Positions 1 through 5,377 of a stretch of 21,476 nt of DNA are shown here, one piece after another. A program made the position numbers and the translations under genes. The notes below the pieces were generated by a model that worked only from the letters and a program-made list of their open reading frames with translations, did not search any database and was not told where the DNA came from. The stretch lies in IMG/VR virus record IMGVR_UViG_3300010885_027785, positions 1 to 21,476 of that record; one strand, written 5' to 3'. This stretch comes from a virus. Within the stretch, counting starts at the first letter, position 1. The number at the start of each line of letters is the position of its first letter.

Positions 1-1
1 C

Positions 2-1717
2 AGCGCAACTACTGGCCAAGCATCTGATGGCATTGATCGTCTCTATGTTTTCTCTTCCTCCACAGATTTTGAGTCAGAGAAGCCATATACCAAATTTGCT
101 GCCTACACATTCTTGGAGCATGGTGGCGACTTCTCTGCAGCTGCGCGTCAGTTAGGTGCTGACGGCTTTGGCTCGCAGCCTGCCCAATCCACCACTGCAA
201 CCCCTGCGCCATCAAAGTCAGTGGCAGCGCACATCTCACTTGATCAGATGCCAGACATCAACAATGTTGCTCCTGACTACATCATCACCACTCTGGCTGA
301 TGAGATCCATGAGCCTGCCGAGCCATACCTTGGAGTGCATGGCGCAGTCTTGTCTCACATTGGTGATCTTGCACTGAGCCCTGCCTCCACAGTTGCTCAA
401 AGTGAAGATGGGCACTCACAGGCGCTCATTGCCAACTATGGCGCTGATGTGCGCTACTGCCATCAGATGGGGCGCTGGCTGCATTGGGATGGATCGCGCT
501 GGGAAGTGCAGCCACATGGTGGCGGCATCGTGCGCGAGTACGCCAAGAACATCGCGCGGCTCTATCCAGATGACAAGGAATGGACTTCACACAAGAAGCG
601 CAGTCTCACCACTCCTGGCATCAATGGCGCGCTGTCGATGTCCACCACAGATTTCCGCATTGAAGTCAGCGTCAATGACCTTGATGCGCGACCGTGGGAG
701 TTGAACACTCCTGCAGGGATTGTGAATCTACGCACTGGCGAACTACATCCAAGCGACCCCACGCATCTGCACACAAAAACCACGGCATTTGCACCAGACT
801 TCACAGCAGATCAAACACCTTGGACACAATTTCTGGGCTCCATCTTCCAAGGTGATGCAGAGATGATTGCCTACATCCAGCGGCTCATGGGATATGCCTG
901 CGTGGGAGAAGTCAGAGAAGCGATCCTCCCAGTCTTCTACGGGCAAGGCGCTAACGGTAAGACAGTGCTGCTCGAGACTGTGCAAGCAGTGCTGGGCGAC
1001 TACGCCACTGTTGCTCCACAGCGCTTCCTTGTGCAAGGTCCAGGGCAGCACGCCACAGAGATCGCAGCAATCGCAGGTGCGCGCTTAGTCATTGCTTCTG
1101 AGACCAATGAAGGCGAGAAGTTTGATGAAGCCAAGGTCAAGATCCTGACAGGTGGCGACAAGATCAAGGCACGCTTCATGCGCCAAGATGAATTCACTTT
1201 TAAGCCCAGCCATCTGCTTGTCATGATGACCAACCATCGTCCAGAAGTAGGCAGCGGCGGCACGAGCTTCTGGCGTCGCTTGCGTGAGATCCCCTTCACA
1301 TATGTAGTGCCTGAAAGTGAGCGAGATCCTGAGCTGACTTCTCGGCTTACCCATCAGCATGGCCAAGCCATCATGGCTTGGCTGGCGCAAGGTGCAGCAG
1401 ATTACGCAGCCAATGGGCTACGCGAGCCAGAGAAGGTCAAAGCAGCCACCAAGGGATATGAAGCCTCCACTGACACTGTTGGCCGCTTTGTGGAAGAGAT
1501 GTGCATCATCGGTGGTGGCGAATATGTGAAATCTCAGACAGCCAAAATGCGCGACACATACGAGTCATGGTGCAGAGCAGAAGGTGAGACTCCTGTCTCT
1601 GCTCGAGCCTTCACCATGCAGATCACATCGCGCTTTGGTATTGGCAAGAGCAGGGATATGCGCGCGCGCTATTACTCCAATGTGTCATTGGTTGGATCTG
1701 GTGAAGATGATGAATGA
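2..1717 (+). CDS. P4-type DNA primase/SF3 helicase, 5' end cut by window
   Basis: Replication protein that would unwind and prime phage DNA. The frame is open from base 2, so the start lies outside the window and 571 codons remain. The first ~45 visible residues (ending HGGDFSAAARQLGADGFG) resemble the end of a primase/polymerase module in this family. A D5_N-like stretch (RWLHWDGSRWE) follows. The SF3 ATPase core comes next: Walker A GQGANGKT at 941-964, Walker B-like ARLVIASE at 1079-1102, sensor-type MMTNH near 1223-1237, and a possible arginine finger in FWRRLREIPF near 1268-1297. P4-family enzymes commonly combine primase, helicase and origin binding (established for P4 alpha). A TGTCAT repeat cluster starts two bases after the stop, which fits an origin used by this protein (inference). 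The helicase call is firm; the type of the missing N-terminal domain is not visible. Confidence 0.93.
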   Translation, partial: SATTGQASDGIDRLYVFSSSTDFESEKPYTKFAAYTFLEHGGDFSAAARQLGADGFGSQPAQSTTATPAPSKSVAAHISLDQMPDINNVAPDYIITTLADEIHEPAEPYLGVHGAVLSHIGDLALSPASTVAQSEDGHSQALIANYGADVRYCHQMGRWLHWDGSRWEVQPHGGGIVREYAKNIARLYPDDKEWTSHKKRSLTTPGINGALSMSTTDFRIEVSVNDLDARPWELNTPAGIVNLRTGELHPSDPTHLHTKTTAFAPDFTADQTPWTQFLGSIFQGDAEMIAYIQRLMGYACVGEVREAILPVFYGQGANGKTVLLETVQAVLGDYATVAPQRFLVQGPGQHATEIAAIAGARLVIASETNEGEKFDEAKVKILTGGDKIKARFMRQDEFTFKPSHLLVMMTNHRPEVGSGGTSFWRRLREIPFTYVVPESERDPELTSRLTHQHGQAIMAWLAQGAADYAANGLREPEKVKAATKGYEASTDTVGRFVEEMCIIGGGEYVKSQTAKMRDTYESWCRAEGETPVSARAFTMQITSRFGIGKSRDMRARYYSNVSLVGSGEDDE

Positions 1718-1718
1718 A

Positions 1719-1917
1719 ATGACACATGACAGATGGAAAATAAATAATTCATACTCCAAAGATCTGTCATATGTGTCATGCCCCTCACAAAAGACCATTT
1801 TAAGTGTCATTGGCGGCCATGACGCATGACACTTATGACACATAGTTTGTTATCCCCATACGCGCGCACACAAGAAATGCAATGTCAAAAGTCTGTCATA
1901 AGTGTCATATGTGTCAT
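1719..1917. repeat. TGTCAT/ATGACA iteron-like cluster, candidate replication origin
   Basis: Ten exact copies of one hexamer lie within 199 bases. TGTCAT starts at 1765, 1774, 1805, 1894, 1903 and 1912; the reverse complement ATGACA starts at 1719, 1726, 1826 and 1835. Near-matches start at 1819 and 1883. Neighbouring copies are phased at 9 bases (1765/1774, 1826/1835, 1894/1903/1912) or 7 bases (1719/1726, 1819/1826). Chance predicts about 0.1 copies in this length. An A/T-rich patch (1736-1760) lies inside the cluster. Position directly after the primase-helicase gene and mixed orientation suggest origin iterons; an operator array for a phage repressor is the main alternative. No protein binding is shown by the sequence. 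Confidence 0.75.
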
Positions 1918-2349
1918 GGATCCAAGCCAGTGACTTCCACACAGATGCAGCCTTGGATGCGACAAATGCTGATTGCCAAAGGTGTGATGGCTGAGTCTGG
2001 GATGACTCGCAAAGCCAAGATCATGCGACATCGTAAATGCGGAATCCTGACACTGGCTGGCTTTGATGCTGACAGCTGCGCACTGGACGCATGGTGCGAT
2101 CTAGCAGAACTATCCGCACAAGGTGAAGCGCTGGCGTTGGTTGGCGGACGGCGGACATATGAAGTCCACGCAGACCGACTCAACTACCGCGACGCCTGGT
2201 CAATCAAAGCCAGACCAGCCGGACACATTGCTGTCTTTGCCAGCCACCGTTGCACTGATCCTGTGCCAGCAACTTGGCGGCTCCCAGCACGACCCACAAG
2301 CCCCTCCACGCAACAGCCCATCAACGATAACGAGGGAGTTCAATTCTGA
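1882..2349 (+). CDS. Conserved actinophage-type protein of unknown function
   Basis: The maximal reading frame is 155 residues. The core, roughly residues 48-125, contains GFDADSCALDAWCDL, then GEALALVGGRRTYEV, then a DAWSIKARPAG segment and a final HRC. I recall this pattern from uncharacterised actinobacteriophage and actinobacterial proteins, but no function is known to me. Cys and His residues spread through the core could bind metal. The start is uncertain: the first ATG (1882) sits inside the TGTCAT repeats, which force an odd CHKCHMCH peptide, and it lacks a clear ribosome binding site. ATG 1987, preceded by AAAGG, would give a 120-residue protein starting MAESGMTRK and leave the repeats noncoding. 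The stop overlaps the next ATG by one base, so the two genes are probably coupled. Confidence 0.7.
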   Translation: MSKVCHKCHMCHGSKPVTSTQMQPWMRQMLIAKGVMAESGMTRKAKIMRHRKCGILTLAGFDADSCALDAWCDLAELSAQGEALALVGGRRTYEVHADRLNYRDAWSIKARPAGHIAVFASHRCTDPVPATWRLPARPTSPSTQQPINDNEGVQF

Positions 2350-3215
2350 TGAGTGACCTAAACACCTGGCAGCCAGTGTGCATCTTGTGCGCGGCTCGCA
2401 ACCCAGCGCGAGACACGGTGCTGGAATCTGGACACTGCTGCAGCAGCTGCGCTCGATGGCTACAGCAAGCCATCCTTGATGTCTCGGTATATGCGCTCTC
2501 AGCTGCAGCATGGATCCCACCTAAGGGCTCAAGCAGAAGCAGTGGAGTGGCAGTCTTTGGCAGCAAGCCACCGCTCAACCTCGATGCAATCGATCCAGAG
2601 TGCGCATTGATGGAGTTGAATACTGGCGATCCATCCAGCGCAGTCACCATCCTTGAGGCACTCGAGATGTGGGAGCGCAGCATCAGGGAAGATCGAGGCT
2701 TTGGCTCTTATGGCCCAGCCAGCGCGATGCGCCTTGGTAGTCAGGTTGGCACGATCACTGCAGCAACACTCAGCGGAGTAGTGGGCTTCCTTGTCTCACA
2801 GATCGAGTGGATCACTACCGAGACTGAGTTTGGCTTGGAAGAGTTTGCTGATCACATTAGGAGAGCGGCAAACATTCTGCGCCGATGGGACGAGAACAGC
2901 ACGCAAGTGGGCACGCGCATCAACTGTCCTGGCTTAGTTGAGGACAAGACATGCAATGCGCCTATCCGCATCAGCACAGAAGGTGAGCCTGTCTTGTGTC
3001 GCAAGTGTGGGCACTCATGGACCATTGACTGGCTCATTGCGGTGGCTGGCGCTGACGCTGATGGCTGGGCAGACATCGAGGCTGTATGCCGGCTCTCTGG
3101 AACCAGTGAGCGCACAGTGCGGCGCTGGGCAAGCAAGGGCATCGTGCGCAAGCGTGGGCTGCTCTACAACGTGCGCGACATTAGTCAGGCAACCACTCGA
3201 GAAGTGAGCGCGTGA
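2349..3215 (+). CDS. Zinc-ribbon and helix-turn-helix DNA-binding protein
   Basis: 288 residues, started by an ATG with GAGGGAG upstream and a one-base overlap with the previous stop. An N-terminal pair of cysteine knuckles is visible (C11xxC14 and C30xxC33). A second set near residues 194-221 includes CPG..., TCN and CRKCGHSW, a zinc-ribbon pattern. The C-terminal ~50 residues (DIEAVCRLSGTSERTVRRWA, then a basic KGIVRKRGLLY) read as a helix-turn-helix with a wing, like MerR/excisionase-type domains. Similar zinc-ribbon plus HTH proteins occur in actinophage replication or early regions. A regulatory or DNA-processing role is likely, but target and partner cannot be read from the sequence. 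The cluster of TGTCAT repeats 430 bases upstream could be a binding site for this protein (speculative). Confidence 0.75.
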   Translation: MSDLNTWQPVCILCAARNPARDTVLESGHCCSSCARWLQQAILDVSVYALSAAAWIPPKGSSRSSGVAVFGSKPPLNLDAIDPECALMELNTGDPSSAVTILEALEMWERSIREDRGFGSYGPASAMRLGSQVGTITAATLSGVVGFLVSQIEWITTETEFGLEEFADHIRRAANILRRWDENSTQVGTRINCPGLVEDKTCNAPIRISTEGEPVLCRKCGHSWTIDWLIAVAGADADGWADIEAVCRLSGTSERTVRRWASKGIVRKRGLLYNVRDISQATTREVSA

Positions 3216-3427
3216 TGTCCATTGAAGACGCAGCGATGGATCCAACCGCACAAGATTCCATCTACCAAGAAGGCAGGGATGATGCAGCAGCTGCAATCAA
3301 GGCAGCCTGCAAGCACACGATCGCTGGCTTGGTCTGCACTCCCTGCGTCAGGGCTGCCGATGTTGCTAGAGGAATCCAGCAGCCACCTACCGCATGGGAA
3401 GAACTACAGGCAGGCGGCTGCACATGA
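3215..3427 (+). CDS. Small hypothetical protein with a Cys pair
   Basis: 70 residues; the ATG at 3215 overlaps the previous stop by one base (TGATG), which suggests translational coupling. A GTG at 3212 is an alternative start one codon earlier. The N-terminal half is helical and acidic (YQEGRDDAAAAIKAACK), followed by C41xxC44 and a final C69. I do not recognise the family; similar short proteins with a Gly-Arg-x-x-Ala-Ala helix and a CxxC are common near phage replication modules. Metal binding is possible, function unknown. Confidence 0.6.
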   Translation: MSIEDAAMDPTAQDSIYQEGRDDAAAAIKAACKHTIAGLVCTPCVRAADVARGIQQPPTAWEELQAGGCT

Positions 3428-3633
3428 GCGCGCTACTGATGCTGATTGGGTTACTCAGTGCGAACACATCCAGCGACTGGCTACAGGAGTACCCACGACC
3501 AGTAGATGCTCAGTGTCTGGCTGGCTGGGGTGACTCATGGGCGCAGTGGCCCAATGACAGCACGGGTGGATTCACTTGCAACAGGATCGCGCCACCAACA
3601 ATCACACTCACACACCGAGAAGGAGCGAACTAA
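3424..3633 (+). CDS. Small hypothetical protein, possibly exported
   Basis: 69 residues from the ATG at 3424, which overlaps the previous stop as ATGA and has AGGCGG six bases upstream. The N-terminus MSALLMLIGLLSA is hydrophobic and is followed by a polar, Trp-rich segment with two cysteines (C33 and C51) and a Pro/Thr-rich end, so it could be a short secreted or membrane-tethered peptide. An in-frame ATG at 3394 would add MGRTTGRRLH, giving a classical positively charged signal-peptide n-region, but it lacks a ribosome binding site. No family recognised. Reality as a gene is supported mainly by its tight coupling to both neighbours. Confidence 0.5.
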   Translation: MSALLMLIGLLSANTSSDWLQEYPRPVDAQCLAGWGDSWAQWPNDSTGGFTCNRIAPPTITLTHREGAN

Positions 3634-3731
3634 TGTGCGACAACTGCGAAGAATCCAAGGCAACCCAATGGTTCGGAGACCACAACCTTTGCGCCCACTG
3701 CTTCGACAACAGGATTGAGGGAACACGATGA
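3633..3731 (+). CDS. 32-residue zinc-knuckle micro-protein
   Basis: A very short frame with strong gene signals. AAGGAG lies eight bases before the ATG, the ATG shares a base with the previous stop (TAATG), and the stop overlaps the next start as ATGA. The protein begins MCDNCEE and contains C2xxC5 and C20xxC23 with a 14-residue spacer, a layout typical of a single zinc finger or treble clef. Tiny Cys4 proteins of this kind are seen in actinophage genomes with no known role. Nucleic-acid or protein binding through zinc is an inference. Confidence 0.65.
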   Translation: MCDNCEESKATQWFGDHNLCAHCFDNRIEGTR

Positions 3732-3964
3732 ACCACGACCTACTATGCCCTTGGCAAGTGTCTACAGAGTTTGATGCTGTGGTCAGTTGCGACGACTGCG
3801 ACCTCATCGCCAAGGTCCGAGCTGACGAGACGAATCAGATCCGTGACCGGCACGACAGGCACTCTGGTCTTGTGTGCTCGGACAGTTATGGTCGCGGCTT
3901 GAGGGATGCGATGGTTCAATTCAATGCAATCGTTGCCGGAATGAAAGCGGCAGGAGAGCATTAA
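3728..3964 (+). CDS. Small hypothetical protein with Cys/His residues
   Basis: 78 residues. The ATG overlaps the previous stop (ATGA) and the stop shares a base with the next ATG (TAATG), so it belongs to the same coupled run. It has C7, C21xxC24 and C51 plus HDRHSG, which may form a metal site; the C-terminal third (GLRDAMVQFNAIVAGMKAA) is probably a helix. No recognised family. GAGGGAA upstream is a plausible ribosome binding site. Confidence 0.6.
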   Translation: MNHDLLCPWQVSTEFDAVVSCDDCDLIAKVRADETNQIRDRHDRHSGLVCSDSYGRGLRDAMVQFNAIVAGMKAAGEH

Positions 3965-4068
3965 TGGTCCACCGGATTGAATGTGTATGCCATGAAGACG
4001 GCTGCAATGCGCACGATTGTGACCTCTGCACCTGCGCAGCCCTGGGCGCTCAAGCACTACTTGATTAG
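3964..4068 (+). CDS. 34-residue Cys-rich micro-protein
   Basis: The start at 3964 overlaps the previous stop (TAATG) and has AGGAGAG six bases upstream, which decides it over the longer frame open from 3874. Six of 34 residues are cysteine (C7, C9, C14, C19, C22, C24), with three histidines, ending in a short Ala/Leu tail. The density suggests one or two bound zinc ions. It ends the coupled run that began with the gene at 1882. Function unknown. Confidence 0.55.
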   Translation: MVHRIECVCHEDGCNAHDCDLCTCAALGAQALLD

Positions 4069-4099
4069 CGCGACACGCACCACAAGATCTAGTGGGTAC

Positions 4100-4132
4100 T
4101 TGACAGACAGTGTCCACATCTTGTGATATGCT
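4100..4132 (+). promoter_or_regulatory. Possible promoter before the packaging and head genes
   Basis: A perfect TTGACA sits at 4100-4105. Downstream, TG-A-TATGCT at 4124-4132 resembles an extended -10 element, but the 21-base spacing is longer than the usual 16-18; an 18-base spacing would use the weaker TGATAT at 4124-4129. It lies in the first real intergenic gap after the small-gene run, upstream of the 45-residue gene, HNH nuclease and terminase, where a late promoter would be expected. Weak evidence. Confidence 0.3.
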
Positions 4133-4140
4133 GCGCCTAG

Positions 4141-4169
4141 CGCATCCAGTGAATAACACACCGGATGCG
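4141..4169. promoter_or_regulatory. 7-bp inverted repeat, possible operator or hairpin
   Basis: CGCATCC at 4141-4147 is exactly complementary to GGATGCG at 4163-4169, with a 15-base spacer. It lies between the possible promoter and the 45-residue gene. It could be an operator half-site pair, an mRNA leader hairpin, or chance; no T-tract follows, so it is not a standard terminator. Confidence 0.35.
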
Positions 4170-4197
4170 TTTCGCATTTCATCAGACAGGATTCTTG

Positions 4198-4335
4198 ATG
4201 GCTCCCACGCTTGCCGAGATTGACGAGGCATTGGCTCACGCAAACGCAGTCGCATTGGATGATCGAGGATCTATGTGGCAGTGCTTTGTGGATCAGCTGC
4301 TTGATCAGCGCAACTCAGCGGTGATCAAGGTCTAA
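4198..4335 (+). CDS. 45-residue hypothetical protein before the HNH gene
   Basis: ATG at 4198 with CAGGA seven bases upstream; the stop ends three bases before the HNH start. The peptide begins MAPTLAEIDEALAHANAV and looks like a single acidic amphipathic helix followed by a polar tail. No cysteine pairs and no recognised family. It is the first gene after the putative promoter region, so it probably shares a transcript with the HNH and terminase genes. Small size leaves some doubt that it is real. Confidence 0.45.
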   Translation: MAPTLAEIDEALAHANAVALDDRGSMWQCFVDQLLDQRNSAVIKV

Positions 4336-4338
4336 GCA

Positions 4339-4656
4339 ATGCCCTTGAAGCCATGTCTTGATTGCGGTTGTCTCAGCCAGGAGCACAGATGCCCAGAGCA
4401 TCTGAGGATCTGGAGAGCAGCCAAGCAGAAGGGCAGAGTCAGAGTCAGCGCTCACAAGCGTGGTTATGACGCAGCGTGGAATGCGCTAAGGCGCACGATG
4501 CTGGCCAATCAAAAGTTCTGCACCTACTGCCAAGGCACAAGTGATCTCACACTTGATCACATCAAGCCACTTTCTAAAGGTGGCGACAACAGTCCGAGCA
4601 ATGCTCAGGTCTTGTGTCGCAGCTGCAACTCTCGCAAGGGTGATCGAGTTATCTGA
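4339..4656 (+). CDS. HNH endonuclease, terminase-linked
   Basis: 105 residues. The HNH (beta-beta-alpha metal) fold is visible at residues 59-102: FCTYC (C61xxC64), LDHI with the first catalytic His (H74), an Asn-containing loop (GGDNSPSNAQ), and C93xxC96 followed by NSRKGD. The third position is Asn rather than His, a frequent variant. An extra N-terminal knuckle (C6xxC9, C18) is typical of actinophage versions. HNH proteins encoded beside terminase genes are known to be needed for cos cleavage and packaging in HK97-like phages, so this one likely nicks packaging substrate together with the terminase. AAGG lies upstream of the ATG. Confidence 0.9.
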   Translation: MPLKPCLDCGCLSQEHRCPEHLRIWRAAKQKGRVRVSAHKRGYDAAWNALRRTMLANQKFCTYCQGTSDLTLDHIKPLSKGGDNSPSNAQVLCRSCNSRKGDRVI

Positions 4657-4882
4657 TCGCGCTTGATGGGGGGTGGGGTCTGACTTTTTTTGCAGGCTGG
4701 CAGACCCGTTGCCCATTGCCTCCTTTTTTCGCGTATACATCCCAGAAGATTTTGCTTGGCGGCTTTTTTGTGAGGGAATTCCGCAAGGCGTCATGATTTT
4801 GAGACTGCAGCTCTGATGCTTTTTTCATTTTGATCAAAAATTTTCCATATTTTTTTTGGTCTTTCAAGCGTTATGGATTCCA
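4657..4882. other. Noncoding packaging-region candidate (cos/pac) with T-tracts
   Basis: 226 bases without a credible gene between the HNH and small terminase genes, where cos sites often lie in HNH-bearing phages. It starts with a G-rich run (4668-4678), then a 7-bp inverted repeat GGGTCTG/CAGACCC (4676-4682 and 4701-4707, 18-base spacer). Five T runs of 6-8 bases on the + strand follow (4685-4691, 4724-4729, 4764-4769, 4820-4825, 4850-4857). Runs of this kind can curve DNA and might serve terminase binding. The cleavage point is not visible. The function as a packaging site is inference from position and structure. Confidence 0.4.
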
Positions 4883-5377
4883 ATGCCACCTATCCGCAAG
4901 CCAGCAGCAAAGCGCCAAAATCGAGTCACGCAAGATGTGGGCTTGGTCAGCGCTCCTGGCAAATTGCCTGCGCCTCCTGCCAAATTGTGCAAGGCAGCCA
5001 AGGATGCTTGGAACGCATACTGGACAGACATTGTCAGTGGCTCAGTGCGAGAAGCTGACGCGCCACTTGTGTTGCGCTGGATCCAAAACTTGAACAGATA
5101 CAACGTGCTCATTGCTCAGGCTGACGCAGATCCCATCGTTGCTGGATCGACTGGCCAGAAGCGAGCCAATCCGATTTATGACTTAGTGCTCAAACTAGAA
5201 GCCAGCATCAAAGTTGATGAGCAGCAACTGGGCATTGGTCCACTCAATCGCTTGAAATTAGGCATGGCAATCGGTGAAGCGTCGCGCTCACTTGCAGATC
5301 TCGAGACAGAAGGCAGCGATAATGGCGAGGACGATCCTCGGCTCATCCTCATCGCTGGAGCCATCGAGTCCAACTGA
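4883..5377 (+). CDS. terS: Terminase small subunit, P27 family
   Basis: 164 residues; recognises phage DNA and loads the large subunit. The N-terminus is basic (MPPIRKPAAKRQNR), then a helical region (AKDAWNAYWTDIVSGSV, READAPLVLRWIQNLNRY), then a GSTGQ...NPIYDLVLKLEASI segment and LGIGPLNRLKLG, the conserved core of P27-type small terminases. The acidic end (ETEGSDNGEDDPR) may contact the large subunit. The start is taken as ATG 4883, the first ATG that keeps the basic N-terminus; a TTG at 4856 would add nine unlikely residues and overlap the last T-tract. No strong ribosome binding site is present. Its last 56 bases overlap the large subunit gene. Confidence 0.85.
   Translation: MPPIRKPAAKRQNRVTQDVGLVSAPGKLPAPPAKLCKAAKDAWNAYWTDIVSGSVREADAPLVLRWIQNLNRYNVLIAQADADPIVAGSTGQKRANPIYDLVLKLEASIKVDEQQLGIGPLNRLKLGMAIGEASRSLADLETEGSDNGEDDPRLILIAGAIESN

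Noticed and set aside
1719-1917. CRISPR-like array
   Set aside because: Repeats are hexamers 7-9 bases apart in both orientations, without regular spacers.
3743-4255. Reverse-strand 170-residue open frame
   Set aside because: It lies opposite the coupled small genes and the intergenic gap, lacks a recognisable domain, and all convincing genes run on the + strand.
4649-4867. Reverse-strand 72-residue Lys-rich frame in the HNH-terminase gap
   Set aside because: Lysines arise from the T-tracts; no ribosome binding site and no domain.
5274-5321. GTG start for the large terminase
   Set aside because: It would place 16 basic residues read from within terS before the conserved start; ATG 5322 has a better ribosome binding site.
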